From Prorocentrum cordatum (lineage: Eukaryota; Sar; Dinophyceae; Prorocentrales; Prorocentraceae), in the NCBI GenBank assembly GCA_963575745.1, contig CAUYUJ010003014.1, positions 211,753 to 275,752 on the forward strand: a DNA stretch of 64,000 nt, written 5' to 3'. Positions 1 to 10,795 of the stretch are shown here, one piece after another. A model generated the notes under the pieces. The model did not search any database, was not told where the DNA came from, and saw only the letters and a program-made list of their open reading frames with translations. Numbering within the stretch: the first letter of the stretch is position 1; each line of letters opens with the position of its first letter. The translations under genes were made by a program, and so were the position numbers.

Positions 1-1399
1 CATAATTTTAAAGGGATGCCTGAGGGTGTGCAAAAGTGTGGACGAAAGGAAGAGGCATACTTACGGAGATGCGTACAAACGAGATCCCAGTTAGTTTGGG
101 GGCCTCAAAAGGGACTCCGGGGACCCCCTGGGCGCGCCCAGGACGGCCCAAGAAAACCCCAAAAATGCTGCCAGACGACCCGGGCCGGGGTCGGGAGGCG
201 TGGAGGACAGCCGCAGAGAGCGCCCGCTGATTCCAACGTGCTTCCAAGAGCCCGCGAAGACGCACGTGAGCTCGAAAACGAAGCAATAATAGAGGCTCGA
301 CAAGGCCAGAATGGACATACTCATATGTGTTTTACGAGGTTTTGTGCGTGCTGTTTTTTTGTGGTCGAAGTGGGCCGAGGAGAGGTGGGCGGGCTGCCAG
401 ACTGGACCAAAACGACCTGGAGGACGGCCAAGATCGCCCCAGGAGGGCGTCTGGAGGCTTCCAAAATCGAGTCAGTGAGCTCCCGGAGAGGCCTCTGAGA
501 GAGGCCGGCGGCGCCTTGAAGACGAACGTTCCCAACGAGGGGTGTTCTGAAGCGAAAATGATGGCCAAAGAGCGCTCATTCCGCAGCGATGGCCCCCGGG
601 CCGGCGGAATGAGCAGGCCGCGGGGGGGACCCCAGGAGGGGTTGCAAGGGCTCTGAGGAATGGGTATTGGCACGGGGAGTTCGTGCGCGCGCAGATCGAG
701 GGGACTGAGTTCGCGCAGACCATGCGGCGGGGATCTCGCGCGCCGTTCCCGGTGGGGCGGCTAATCGCTTCGCTCATTCCGCCGGCGCTGGAGCGCTATT
801 TGGGGCCTCCTGGGGCCGTCTTGGGGGCCTCTTGGGGGCTTTTTGGGAGCCATTTGGGGCTCCTTGGCGGCGTCTTGGGCTCCCCTGGGGCCTCTTATGG
901 GGGCTCTTGGAGGCCCCTTGGGGCGGGAGGGGGGGTAGTCGATTGCAGCCACCCCCATCGGAGGCCGCGATCCTCGCGAGGGGTGGCGGCAAATAGCCTC
1001 CCCCCTGGGGATCGCCCGGGGCCCGGCCCGGGATCGGCCGGGGCATTTTTCGCCCAGGGGCCCCCTGGGGCCGCCCCGCGCTCGCGAACTAGAAATGTTG
1101 TTAAGTAGTTACCAGAGATCTAAGCGCGCCTGTGGCCCGTCGGGCCGGCGAACTTGCGCGCGTGTGTTTGCGTGTGGCAGGGCCCCTTCAAACATGCAGG
1201 ACGGAGGCCGGGGAGGAGGGGGTATGGAAGAGGGAGGGATAATGGGAGCATGGGAGAGGGGAGGACAACTTAGGTGCGCTTGCGCCATATCTGACATCTC
1301 ATCCCTCCCTCCCATTCCTTCCCATTGCGGTCATAGCCGGCCTGGAACTCCACAAAAGACCCCATCGTGTTATGTTTAGTCGGGGAAAGGAAACTTGCG

Positions 1400-1735
1400 G
1401 CTTCCATGGCCTGTGGCGCCTGCGAGACTTGCGGTACCTGTGGTTTCTGTGAAACTTGTGGGTTTTGTGGGGCATGTGAGACCCGCGACACTTTTGGCAC
1501 CTGTGGCACTGGCAAGACTTGTGGGACCTTGGGGACATCTGTGCGACCTGTGAGACACGCGAAACTTCTGTGGCCTGTAGGGCCTGCGAGACCTGTCGGA
1601 CCTGTGGCACCTGTGAGGCATGCGAGACACTGGGACGTGTGGAGCCTGTCAGACCTGTGGGACGACCTGTGGGACCTGTGGGGCCTGCGAGACGTGCGAG
1701 ACCTGTGGGACCTGCCAGGCCTGTGTGATCCAGAA
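1400..1735. repeat. Nine-base tandem array (CCTGTGGGA-like)
   Basis: A degenerate array of nine-base units such as CCTGTGGGA, CCTGCGAGA and CTTGTGGGA runs without a break. Because the period is a multiple of three, all six frames stay open and give tripeptide-periodic translations (Cys/Gly/Thr-rich on plus, Pro/Gln/Val or His/Arg/Ser on minus). Nothing indicates that any of these frames is used. Confidence 0.85.
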
Positions 1736-2094
1736 CAGAGGCCACGCTGGGGCGGGTGCGCCATTCTGAACGACTGGGGCACAGCGCCGATATGAAAATG
1801 AGGCCCACGCAGCAGCGAGAGCACCATTCTTGAAACACTGAAAAAACAATGGATTGTAACATACCTGAAAGATCAGCCGTTTCATGCGTGAAAAAATGAT
1901 GCGGAGGGGGCCAGAGGATCTTCTGGACAGGGCCAGGGGAGAGAGAGGAGAGTTGTACTCTTACCTAAAAAGGTTTACGCCATTCCGCCGACCCCCACAA
2001 GAGTGAATTTGGCAAGAGTCGTGCCACCGTGCCTGGCATGTGTATCAAGGGCCTCGGGGATGCATACGAGGGTATATGAGGCTATCCTGTAGTG

Positions 2095-2640
2095 CCTCTC
2101 GGCGGTGGTCTCTTGGAGGGCTCTTGGGGGCATCTGATTGGCCTTTCGGAGGCCTCTTGGGAGCCTCTTGGAAGTGTCTCGGGGCCTCTTGGGGGCGTCT
2201 CCTGGGTCACCAGGGAGCTCTTGGGGCCATCACGGCGGACAAGACTCGATATGTCAGTTCGTATTGCCCGTCTTGGGGCCATCCTGGGCCGTCTTCGGAG
2301 CCCTTGGGGCCCTCTTGGGGCTCTATTAGGCCCTCGTTGGGCACTCTTGGGGGCCTCATGGCCGTCTTGTGACGATCTTTGGGGCTCCTCCTGCTGTAGT
2401 GGACGTTGTCAAGACGGAAAAGGCGTGCATGTCGAAAACGCACGTGTTCTTAAGGGGATGGGGCGTTTTTGTTGCTTTTGGGGCCCTCTCGACGCCCCTC
2501 TGGGAACACTCTTGGGCCGGCTTGGGGGCCTTGTAGGCAGTCTTCAGACCATCTTGGACCGTCGCGGGGTCTAGGCCGTCTTGACCTCTTGGATTGTCTC
2601 AGCGCTCATTGGGCCGTCTTGGGGCAGCTCTGGAGCTACC
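2095..2640. repeat. Imperfect CTTGGGGGCC/GTCTTGGG interspersed tract
   Basis: The sequence is dominated by irregularly spaced words such as CTCTTGGGGGC, GTCTTGGGGCC and CATCTTGG. The same vocabulary recurs at about 780-945, 5700-5890, 6540-7060, 7380-7900 and 9660-9920, and on the far side of the retrotransposon at 53,090-53,700 and 54,280-54,370. It is the background repeat class of this locus, predating the copia insertion. It has no constant period. Confidence 0.75.
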
Positions 2641-2780
2641 CTGGGTGCGTTGGCGAACTCGTGCACACCCCCTGTTCCCCGCCGCCCCCCCCCCCTTCTA
2701 ATTCCCCAATCAGAGCTTGCCTCTGTAAGGGTCCTAGCGGATTCATATGATATGTGAGGTGTGCAGCCGATTTCGGTGGC

Positions 2781-2885
2781 GGGCCTGGGTGCCCCGGTGC
2801 CCCGGTGCCCGGGTGACTGGGTGCCCAGGGGTGCCCGGTTGCCCGGGTGCCCAGGTGCTCGGGTGCCCGGTTGCCCGGTTGCCCT
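2781..2885. repeat. GGTGCCC / GGTTGCCC short tandem array
   Basis: Repeats of the form GGGTGCCCGGTGCCC and GGTTGCCC, about 7-8 bases per unit. They pass directly into the GCCCTATA array that follows, as if the unit evolved along the block. Confidence 0.75.
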
Positions 2886-3240
2886 AATGCCCTATAGCCC
2901 TATAGCGCTATAGCCTTATAGCCCTATAGCCCTATAGCCCAAGAGCCCTATAGCCCTAAATGTTCTATACCCCATATAGCCCTATAGCCCTATTGCCCTT
3001 TTCCCTAATAGCCCTTTTGCCATATAGCGCTTCTGCCCACTTGCCCTATAGCCTCTTGTCCTAAATCCCTACAGCCTTAAAACTCTAAAGCCTTTTTTGC
3101 CTAATAGCCCTATAGCCCCATAGCCTTATAGCCCTGTAGCCCAAGAGCCCTACAGCCTCAATAGCCCTATACCCCATAGAGCCTTATAGCCCTATCGCCG
3201 TATAGCCTTGTATCCCAATAGCCCTTTAGCCCTTTAGCCC
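2886..3240. repeat. GCCCTATA eight-base satellite
   Basis: Degenerate tandem copies of GCCCTATA (variants CCCTTTTG, CCTTATAG, CCCTAATA) over about 350 bases. The unit is not the dinoflagellate/plant-type telomere repeat TTTAGGG, although it shares the CCCTA core. It lies in the putative intron upstream of the BCCT exon. Confidence 0.85.
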
Positions 3241-3539
3241 TACAACAAATCTGATTGGGTCTTTTCTCCGGTGTCATGCAATATTTGGCCCCACGGGAAG
3301 GGGAACGGGTAAATAGCCGGCGCCGAGGCGAGGACCGCATCTTTGGGGCATTCGCAAGCAAATCTCCGGCAAGAAGGTCGTTCTTTGTAAAAGGTTGAGG
3401 CTATCTCCAGCGAGAGGAGTTATAGGAGGTTGAGGAGGCGATTCAGTATGACGGCGAGGGGGGAGGAGAACCAAGAGGAATAATATTCTTAGAACCATGG
3501 CTAGGAGAGGGAGAAGAAGGATAGGTAGTGAAACTAATC

Positions 3540-3650
3540 GAGTATATGTGGAGGAGGAGTAACGGGAGGAGGAGAGAAGGAGGAGGAGGAGGAGGAAAAA
3601 GAGAGGGATACGTAGGAGAGGGAGGAGGAGGAGGCGGTGTGGCGCGGAGG
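3540..3650. repeat. GGA-rich microsatellite tract
   Basis: A purine-rich run built from GGA/GGAGGAGGAGG with interruptions. The minus-strand reading is Pro/Leu/Ser-rich low complexity and is not regarded as a gene. Confidence 0.7.
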
Positions 3651-4370
3651 TTTTGTGGAGGATGGCGACGACAACAATGGCGACGAATGCGACGACGACA
3701 ACGGCAATGATGACGACGAGGGTGTAATTCAGCCAATCAGGAACAGACGATGATTCGGAGGACGTGCAAGCAGTATTTGGAGCCACCTTGGCTCTGAACA
3801 CACTGTTACAGGATACTGGGCTCTGGCCGTGGTGTTTAAGACGTAATGAAAATGCTTCAGGCCTATTGGACAGCTATGGTCTTTGGGGCGCTGGTTCTAC
3901 TGAGCTCTGCCGAAGCGGCTTGGTAGATGAACATTGGGTCCGTCGGAGCTGGTCTTGGGGCCATCTTCAAGCGCTCTTGGGACGGTCCGACCATCTCGGT
4001 TGGTTCCCGGGCAGTCTTAGGTTGTCTTCTTGTCATTTTGGCGGTTGGTGCCCTCTGGGGCGTCTTTTGGCCATCAGGAGCCTCATCCGGGCCATCTTGG
4101 CAGGACAGTTTACGGGGAGCTTTTCCGGGGCTGCATATGGCCTCTTAGGAGCATGTCGGAACATTTGGCGTGCCGCTGAGCCGCCTTAGTTAGGCTGGTC
4201 GTTCGACATTTGGCAGCCGTCTCGGGGCAGTTTTCGGTCCGTCTCGAGGCCGAAAAGAGGGCAGCCAAATAAAGGAGACACTTGTTTGAAATTGCTTACG
4301 TCGAGGCCGAGGGTGGGGCTGGGACGCCAGACGTAGGGGGGGGACACCTGTCTGAAGGCGCTTAAGTCAA

Positions 4371-5020
4371 GTGCGGGTTACATCCTACCAGACAGCGAAC
4401 GGCCACCCTTACGCACCCCAACGTGCCCGGGTCACGGTGGCGGATATCGTCAAAATTGGTTTTCATTGCGATTCTTGGGAGCGTCTCGGCGGGAAAGACA
4501 TGGGCCTCGGCGGAGTCGACAAGGGTGGCAGTCCCACGTGGATAATCGACTGGACCATCTTTTACTGGGGCTGGTGGATCTCCTGGGGACCTTTCGTCGG
4601 CACTTTTATTGCGAGGATCTCCAAGGGCAGGACTCTTCGTGTGTTCATTATGTCCACGCTCATCGTGCCCACCCTCTATAGCATCGTCTGGTTCTGCGTG
4701 TGGGGCACCGAGGGCATCCGCATGCAGCGCATGGCAGACACGAGCGGCCTCTGCAATCAATCCGACGCGGGCAACGGGGACTGGGCTGCACAGTACAATC
4801 TGGAGACGAAGACGAACTTGAGCATGGGCTGGACCCCCGCATGCGTGCTGGACGACGCCTACCACGGCGGCTATGGCAGGTGCAAGAGGGTGAAGTTCAC
4901 CAGCTATGTGGACCCGTCTATCGACGGCAACGGCAAGACGTGCGTCAAGACCACCAATTGGGTAACCGTTCCTTGCGGCGGCGCTGACGATCCCACCTTT
5001 GTCAATACAACGTACGGTGT
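4371..5020 (+). CDS. BCCT-family transporter, middle exon (C-terminal half begins)
   Basis: This exon encodes part of a betaine/carnitine/choline-type (BCCT) secondary transporter of the plasma or vesicle membrane. The diagnostic BCCT signature is visible: IKIGFH-like pre-helix sequence, then D-W-T-I-F-Y-W-G-W-W-I-S-W-G-P-F-V-G-T-F-I-A-R-I-S-K-G-R-T (about 4548-4635), then a membrane helix ending near WFCVWG. It is followed by an unusually long Cys/Trp-containing loop of roughly 100 residues that bacterial relatives lack. BCCT proteins carry glycine betaine, choline, carnitine or DMSP by Na+ or H+ symport; substrate cannot be read here. The first six or so helices are missing, so upstream exons must exist elsewhere. 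The exon probably starts at an AG near 4375; a plausible donor is G|GTGTTC near 5018. Both ends are approximate. Confidence 0.85.
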
Positions 5021-6356
5021 TCTCATTGGCACTGAGTGCGCAAACTACATGAGCGAGATAGAAGAATTAGCCGCTGAGAACTATTCAAGGCGATTCGCGT
5101 TCACCGCCCGCCACATTATTTCTCGGGGGGCGAGCCAGCCGAAGAGAGACTAGGTTTTATAGAGGCCATAGAATAGCCGATTCTAGCAATCATATGGTTT
5201 CGAGGAAGCCAGGTTTGACCATCTAGTCAAGCAGTGGCGAAACCTTCTGGCTCGCCTATAGGCCCACCGAAGAATGTTCGAACAATCTTTTGTGGTATGC
5301 AAGAATTGTTGTTATAGCATGTATGAGGACATATCTGGGTTCTAAGAATATGCCGTGATAGGCATTTATGAATGCCAGGACGGTCGGTCCCTGCTCAATC
5401 TAGTCCCTTTGGAAGTGTTCGTGGGCCAGGTGGCCTGAGTCGTAAGGGTCTTGGGGGAAAGAGGAGGTTCTGTGGAGCTCGAAGCCCCCCGTCCCAGTCA
5501 ACTTTCCTTCGGATGATATCTTGACCCTCGGGACTGGGACATGGCAGGGAGGCAGCTGCACATACACGGCTTCTAAAATCCATGTCACGCGGGGGTTACC
5601 ATATTCCCGTAGGTTATCGTATGCAGCAAGAGTTGCGACGAATTTGTTTCCACAGAGACGGTGTCGCAGTAATAATGATGGCCAAGATGATGTCTTTGTG
5701 CCCGTCTTGGAGCTCTCTTGGGCCTTTTAGTGGTCCTTACGGGGCATTTGGGAGCCATCCATAATTGTCTGCCTTTTGGTGACTTCATGGGGGACCGCTT
5801 GAAGCCATCTTGCGGTGTCTTGGGATCGTCTCTGTCCGCCTGGAGGCAGTCTTGGGCCGTCTCGGGGTCAGCGAGTACTCTGGTTTGGTTCTGGCCACGT
5901 CCGACATTGCATTGAAACTTGTCTGGGATTTGGGCCAGTGTGTGTCGTGTTGGGCTCAAGTTGGGTTCAGAATCGTCCAGCATGCATCCAGGAGCGCTTC
6001 CCAAGACGGCGTGGAAATTTTGCTATGAAAGGTGTCTGTGCGATCGTGTGAGGGTTAACTCTTCAACATCCTGTGGGCTTTGCCGTATTGTGAATTTCCT
6101 GTTTGAGGGCGAAGGTGGGCCCGAGAAGCGTTCTTGATGGGCCCAGGAGTCGATTTGGCCGAAGGGACATGGAGCAATAAGTGCGACCCGAAAGCGTAGT
6201 GGGAACGGTGTGAAATTCAAGCTCGTCCTGAACGCCGTCTAGAAGCCGTCTTGGGGCCGGAGAATGGTGTGGGCCGTAGCTGGGCGGCGGAGGGACGGGA
6301 GCCATTGGGGGGATGAGAGGCGGGGTTGAAGCCCTGTAAGGAACTCTCACACGTAA

Positions 6357-6420
6357 GTCTCACACGCCCCTCAGCCTGGCGGGCGGGCGGATTCAAGTGG
6401 CTTGCGCCATTCCGCCCACC
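6357..6420 (+). repeat. Dispersed 64-base repeat, copy 1
   Basis: Shares with 7219-7282 the order CTCACACGCC, CAGC, GCGGGCG, GGATTC and then GGCTTGCGCCATTCCGCC. A shorter match (CGCCATTCCGCC) occurs at about 1979. It is intronic and of unknown origin. Confidence 0.7.
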
Positions 6421-7218
6421 CCCAGATAAAGTGAGGAGCCCGTGGAAGTTGCCAGGACGAGGTAGGGGATTGAATGTACTGACTGACGCAGCAGGGATTA
6501 TTGGATGGGCTTTGTGTTGGGCCTCTGCGAGGCTTCAGGGGTTAGGCATCTCAGGGAGCTTTTGGAGCCTCCCTGGGTCGTCCTGGGGTTTTCTTGGAGG
6601 CGTCCTGGGGGCATGTTGGAGATCGTCGCGCCCATCATGTGGGAGAAGGCTCCTGGACGCCCTTCGAGTCCCCACTTTGGATCCCTCTTGGGGCTCTGCT
6701 GGAGCCTTCGTGGGCCGTCTTTGGCGCTTCTTGGGCTGGTTTGGAGCCCTATTGGGACTCTTGGGTTGTCTTGGGACCCTCTTGGGGGCCTCGTGGGCTG
6801 TCTCGGAGTGATGTCGGAGGTTGTTTGGACAATCTTGGACGTACTTAGGATGAACAAAACGTGAATCTGCAACACATGAACGTTTCTGGATGGATTTGGA
6901 AGATGTTTGCCTCTTGGGGCTTTCTTCGGCGTCCTCTTGAATCCCGTCTTTGGGGCGTCTTGGAGACACTTTGGGCTATCTTGAAGCCATATTGAGTGCT
7001 TTGGCTGCCACATCTAGGCGTGATGGTGTCCTTTTTGAGCCGTCTTAGAGAAGCATCTTGAGCATATTGGAGGCGACGGAGGTTGATTTTGGAAGTTCTG
7101 GAGGCCCCAGGGGTGCGTTGAGGAACTCGTCACCCGCCCTCACCCTCACCAACCCACCCGCAATCTCGATGGTGTTTTTTTGGGGAGGGAAAGGAGGGAG
7201 GGGGACAACCGACCATCT

Positions 7219-7282
7219 CACACGCCGAGGTACCCCCAGCAAGCGGGCGTCCGCGGATTCCAGCGGCTTGCGCCATTCCGCC
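7219..7282 (+). repeat. Dispersed 64-base repeat, copy 2
   Basis: Second copy of the repeat at 6357-6420, with the same 18-base core GGCTTGCGCCATTCCGCC and the same order of flanking words, in the same orientation. Confidence 0.7.
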
Positions 7283-8192
7283 GTGCCACAGAAGAGGAGA
7301 TGTGCGGCTTCCGGTTTCGTATGGATTGTTTGCCGTTCCCCGTCCTGATATTGGCGTGTAGTTGTTTCGGGGCCCTAATGAGGAGGCCTCGGGGCGACCT
7401 CCTGGGTGCCTTTTCGAGTCTCCTGGAGGCTGCCTGGGGCCCTGCGAAGGATTCGTAGGAGTCTTTTGGGGCATTTTCAGGGCGTCTTGAGGACCACCTT
7501 GTGGTCTGGCCCCCCATGAGGTCCACCTCTTGGTCCTGTCCAGACCTTCTCGGGGGACTCTGGAGGGCCCTTCTTGGCCGCCTTTATGTATCTTGGGCAG
7601 TCTTGGGACCGTCTTGGGCCATCTTCAGGACCGGTTGGGGGCCTGTTCGGTTGTGGGCCAGTTTGCGGTCCCGAACTCCGCAATTGCGAGAATGCGAAAA
7701 TCATTCGATCACCAATGGAGCATCAATGTGCTTGGCCTCTTGATGCCGTCGCGTGGGTCCGCCTGGGGTCTCTACGGGCGTCTTCCAGGCCCACAGAGCC
7801 GTCCCAAGGCAATCCGGGAGATGTTCTGGCGGCCTCTCTGGCGCGTGGGAGCCTTTTTTGAGCCATCGTACGGGGGGGCATCTTCTGCACCTTGCGAAGG
7901 CGTTGTTGATGGACTTGGAGGCTCCGAGGGCCTAAGAGTCGGGTATAGCCCGGACCCCGAAGTGGCCAGAACCAGTAGCCCAGGTCTGCCGTAGCTGGTG
8001 CTTTTTCGGGTGACGGCAGTTCCGGGCAGTGGAAGGGGGCGGGGGGGGCGTCTCCCACTACACATCTTAAACCAGGTTCCACTACACCCAGTTCTGTCAA
8101 TGCCCGAAAGAGGATCCTTGACGAGCTCGTGCCCCCCCCCTCAACTGAGATGTTGGACCCCAGGGGAAGGGGGACGGCCAAATTCAGGCGGT

Positions 8193-8368
8193 CGCAAACA
8201 TGGATTCAAGGGGCTTGGATTAGCGACGGGGCCCGTTTCCACGGGAAATCGCGGATTCCCGCCGCCATGCGAGGCGGCACCGGCCGCATTTTGGGGATGG
8301 CACCTCCCTCGATCCAATGGATTTGGCGACCGCGCGCCAAATCCATGGATCGCTAATCCATGTTTGCG
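8193..8368. mobile_element. Small fold-back (MITE-like) element
   Basis: CGCAAACATGGATT at 8193-8206 is perfectly inverted at 8355-8368. Inside the arms a second GGATTAGCGA/TCGCTAATCC match strengthens the fold-back. The whole is 176 bases, non-coding, and lies just upstream of the last BCCT exon. No clear target duplication was recognised, so a simple intronic hairpin is the alternative. Confidence 0.45.
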
Positions 8369-8449
8369 CGCCCCCGACAAATGTTTCACACGCCTTCTCA
8401 ATCCCGGCCAGCGGGGGTCGGCGGACAACAAGTTCCCCGCCGCCGAGCA

Positions 8450-9338
8450 GCACGATTGCTTCGTCCCCCTCCAGGACGGCACCGTGTGCTTGTCCAACAG
8501 GGCCACGGCGGACATTCTCTTCGATCAGATCTCCAGCTACGCCCCGCGGGGCTACTCCGACATGTTGTGCACGCTTACGCTCATCATTTTGACATTCTAC
8601 TTCGTAACCTCGTCGGATTCCGGCTCTTTCGTGGTGGATATGTTGGCCTCCAACGGTCACCCAGACCCGCCGATGTTCCAGCGGGTCTTTTGGTCCTTCA
8701 CGGAAGGCGCGACGGCCATCGCTCTGTTGTATTCGGGCATCAACCACCCGAACGCAGACGCCTCGCTTCGTGCCCTGCAGGCTGCGTCCATCATCGCAGG
8801 CCTGCCCTACACGTTTGTCATGTTCTGGGCCACGCAGTCGCTCGTCATTCTGGTCCGGGAGGAGAGCGGAGCGCTCGACCCCAACCGGAAGGCTTTCACG
8901 ACGTTCATCTTCAACATGGAGTACAGCGTGAACCATCTCAAGCACACGGCCGTACCTGGCGTGCAAATGGCCAAAACCGTAGTCGAGGTCGGCAAGTGGC
9001 CTTTCAGCGGCGCTGGCGACGGCCCCACTTTTGTGATCTGGTGTGTCTTCTTCTCCGTGCTTTACTACGCCAGCATTATCATCACCATCTGCGCCGTGGC
9101 CATGTACCAATGGGCGCTCATCGGTTGCGCACTGTACATCGGATTCGGCACCTTTGTGGGCCTGCTCCGTAATCATGTGCGCGTGACTCGGTTTATCAAG
9201 AACGGCGACCTTCCCACTGATTTGATGTGCGGCCTCTTAGCGCCCATGTTCACCCTAACCCAGATCGAGGTTGAGTTGCAGGATGGACCCCTCGAGAAGA
9301 AGGACGACGACCCCGCTGATGATAACAAGCGGGTCTGA
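8450..9338 (+). CDS. BCCT-family transporter, C-terminal exon
   Basis: Continues the BCCT protein of 4371-5020. It encodes the conserved helix and motif F-V-T-S-S-D-S-G-S-F (about 8607-8634; the serine/aspartate-rich unwound helix that lines the substrate path in this family). Next comes V-F-W-S-F-T-E-G-A-T-A, then A-L-Q-A-A-S-I-I-A-G-L-P. Two further hydrophobic helices follow at about 9023-9160, and then an acidic tail ending TGA at 9336-9338. The frame stays open upstream to 7998, but that extension is low-complexity Pro/Arg-rich and runs through the fold-back element, so it is intron. The acceptor is probably an AG between about 8420 and 8475. Together the two exons give the C-terminal half of a BCCT carrier with an intact end. 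Confidence 0.88.
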
Positions 9339-10289
9339 CCCTCATGGCGGACGAGACGGCGCCGGCCCGTTCGTGCGCACATCTGGAATGATTTGAAACC
9401 AACGAATGCACTAATATTCTCAACGATGATGATGATGCTTCTGTACAGGTCAAAACCTCGGTCTTTCGATGGTTTCGAAGATGCCTACGGCGAGCCACCG
9501 CCGCTTGTTGCCGTTTGGAAATTCCATGCGGCCAAACGTTGGGCCGACGTCTGGCCAGGCTATCGGACTATGTGCTCCCCCGGTCGTTGTGGAACCCCTC
9601 GGGGGAACATTTGGGAGGGGAAGAGGAGGAGGACGAGAAGGAGGAGGAGGAGGAAAACGATGCCTCTGGAGGCCTCAAGGGCCTCTCGTCAGACCTCTTG
9701 GGGGCCATTTAGGGGCTCATTGTGGTCCTCTGTGGACCTGACCATGAAGGAACCTCTTGGCCTTCTGCGGCCAACTTTGGGGGCTCCCTGCGCAGTCGTG
9801 GGTCTCTCTTTGGGCGCGTCAAGGCCGTCTTTGCAGGTCTCTGCGCCGTCTTGGGACCGTCTTGGGGGCTTCTTGGGCTGTATTGGAACGTTTTTGGTGG
9901 CCGATGGGGCCGTTTTTCAAACTGGAAGCCCAACATGGCGAGAACGTTACAACATTGAAGAGCCTACGGACCATTAATGATTCCCCACATGTTTCGTGGG
10001 GTTCTGGTTTTCTTCCCTGCCGCGGCGCACCCGCGTCTACTCACACCTCCCCTCCTCCCTCTTCTTCCTCTCCTCACCCGCACTCAACACATGCACGGCA
10101 AGTACATGACACACGCGTCTACATACAGCCGCACGCATGCACACATTCGCACACAACACACACCATACAACGCTAGTGCGCGCCTGGCGTGTTCACTGCA
10201 TCACACATCCACGACGTGTGCGCCACATAGTGGGCACCCACATGAGACACGTCCCGATATGGACGCTATGCACGACGGTCGTCCAGGCA
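9339..10289. other. Intergenic region, no gene seen
   Basis: Holds a GGA-rich run (about 9615-9660), more CTTGGGGGCC-type repeat (9660-9920) and a CA/CAC-rich stretch (about 10,080-10,170). No coding frame with normal composition was recognised. Confidence 0.6.
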
Positions 10290-10507
10290 TAGCAGGCGTG
10301 GCACTTCCTCGACACCAGAGGGGGTGCGCTGGGGGTGGGGGCCCTATCCGTTTCGGGCTCGCAATGCGTGGCAGGCGTGGCACTGCCTCGACACCAGAGG
10401 GGGTGCGCTGGGGGTGGGGGCCCTATGCGTTTCGGGCTCGCAAAGCGTGGCAGGCGTGGCACTTTCTCGACGCCACAGAGGGGGTACGCTGAGGGTGGGG
10501 GCCCTAT
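10290..10507 (+). repeat. 75-base minisatellite, left part
   Basis: About three tandem units of roughly 75 bases, each running GGCAGGCGTGGCACTTCCTC, GACACCAG, GGGGGTGCGCTGGGGGTGGG and CCCTATGCG. The array is cut at CCCTAT by the retrotransposon. It resumes at 51,809 on the other side with closely related units. Confidence 0.85.
10504..10507 (+). repeat. Target-site duplication CTAT (left)
   Basis: CTAT abuts the 5' LTR and is repeated at 51,809-51,812 after the 3' LTR. In intact minisatellite units the same place reads CCCTATGCG, so the element inserted into a unit and duplicated four bases. Confidence 0.7.
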
Positions 10508-10653
10508 TGTAACCGACTTCCAGAATTTGATCGATAGGTTTAGCGTTTGTAGTTCATTCTTGCAGACCTGTAAGGCAGGTCACATTAGTTTCGTGACACT
10601 GTTACCATTTTGGCTCAAGGCCTAAAACATTCATCCAATCCTTTGCTGCCACA
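10508..10653 (+). repeat. 5' LTR of the copia element
   Basis: 146 bases starting TGTAACCGACTTCCAG and ending TTTGCTGCCACA, repeated at 51,663-51,808. The only difference seen is A/T at the word AGAATTT/AGATTTT. It contains the spliced-leader-like sequence and, as the transcribed leader, would supply the promoter, which is not recognisable. Confidence 0.95.
10602..10619 (+). promoter_or_regulatory. Spliced-leader-like sequence in 5' LTR
   Basis: TTACCATTTTGGCTCAAG matches the 3' three-quarters of the dinoflagellate spliced leader; the last 15 bases CCATTTTGGCTCAAG are identical to it. The leader is known to be added to dinoflagellate mRNA 5' ends by trans-splicing. Its presence in genomic DNA usually marks a retroposed, once-trans-spliced transcript. 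Here it lies inside the LTR, so it may now be part of the element's own transcript. Confidence 0.85.
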
Positions 10654-10655
10654 GT

Positions 10656-10667
10656 TGGTAGCGGAGC
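10656..10667 (+). promoter_or_regulatory. Primer binding site (Met-tRNA type)
   Basis: TGGTAGCGGAGC begins two bases after the 5' LTR. It closely resembles the TGGTATCAGAGC priming site of many copia elements, complementary to the 3' end of a methionine tRNA. It would prime minus-strand DNA synthesis. Confidence 0.8.
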
Positions 10668-10795
10668 GAGGTGTCGCTCGGGTGCCATGGGTGCTGGCCG
10701 GACGCGCTGCTAGGCGCGGCCTTGCCGGTGCTCGCGAGCCCTGGGCGTGCGCCTCGCTCGGCCAACGCGACGCGTGTGGATCCACGGTGGGTGTG

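Larger units (their letters stand above)
1..4340. other. Repeat-rich non-coding DNA upstream of the BCCT exon
   Basis: I see no convincing coding exon here. The open frames are R/P/G-rich shadows of GC-rich repeats. The stretch holds imperfect repeats of the type CTTGGGGGCC/GTCTTGGG (about 780-945 and 2095-2640), a nine-base array, two short-unit arrays and a GGA-rich tract. The 3' exons of a transporter begin immediately after it, and that transporter lacks its N-terminal half here. The region is therefore most simply read as intron, with the earlier exons outside the window. Intergenic DNA is the alternative. Confidence 0.6.
5021..8445 (+). other. Large repeat-filled intron of the BCCT gene
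   Basis: No coding exon is visible between the two BCCT exons. The space holds the CTTGGGGGCC-type imperfect repeats, a dispersed 64-base repeat (two copies) and a small fold-back element just before the next exon. The two flanking exons encode consecutive parts of one BCCT protein, which is what identifies this as intron. A small intervening exon could be missed because the Cys-rich loop it would encode is not conserved. Confidence 0.7.

Noticed and set aside
1270-1862. Three minus-strand frames with VPQVSQ/HRSHRS repeats
   Set aside because: A nine-base array keeps every frame open; periodic translations are artefacts.
2886-3240. Telomere-like repeat (CCCTA core)
   Set aside because: The unit is eight bases, GCCCTATA, degenerate and internal; it is not TTTAGGG and is flanked by unrelated intron repeats.
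7998-8440. Upstream extension of the BCCT C-terminal frame
   Set aside because: Composition is unlike BCCT and the segment runs through the fold-back element; it is intron that happens to stay open.
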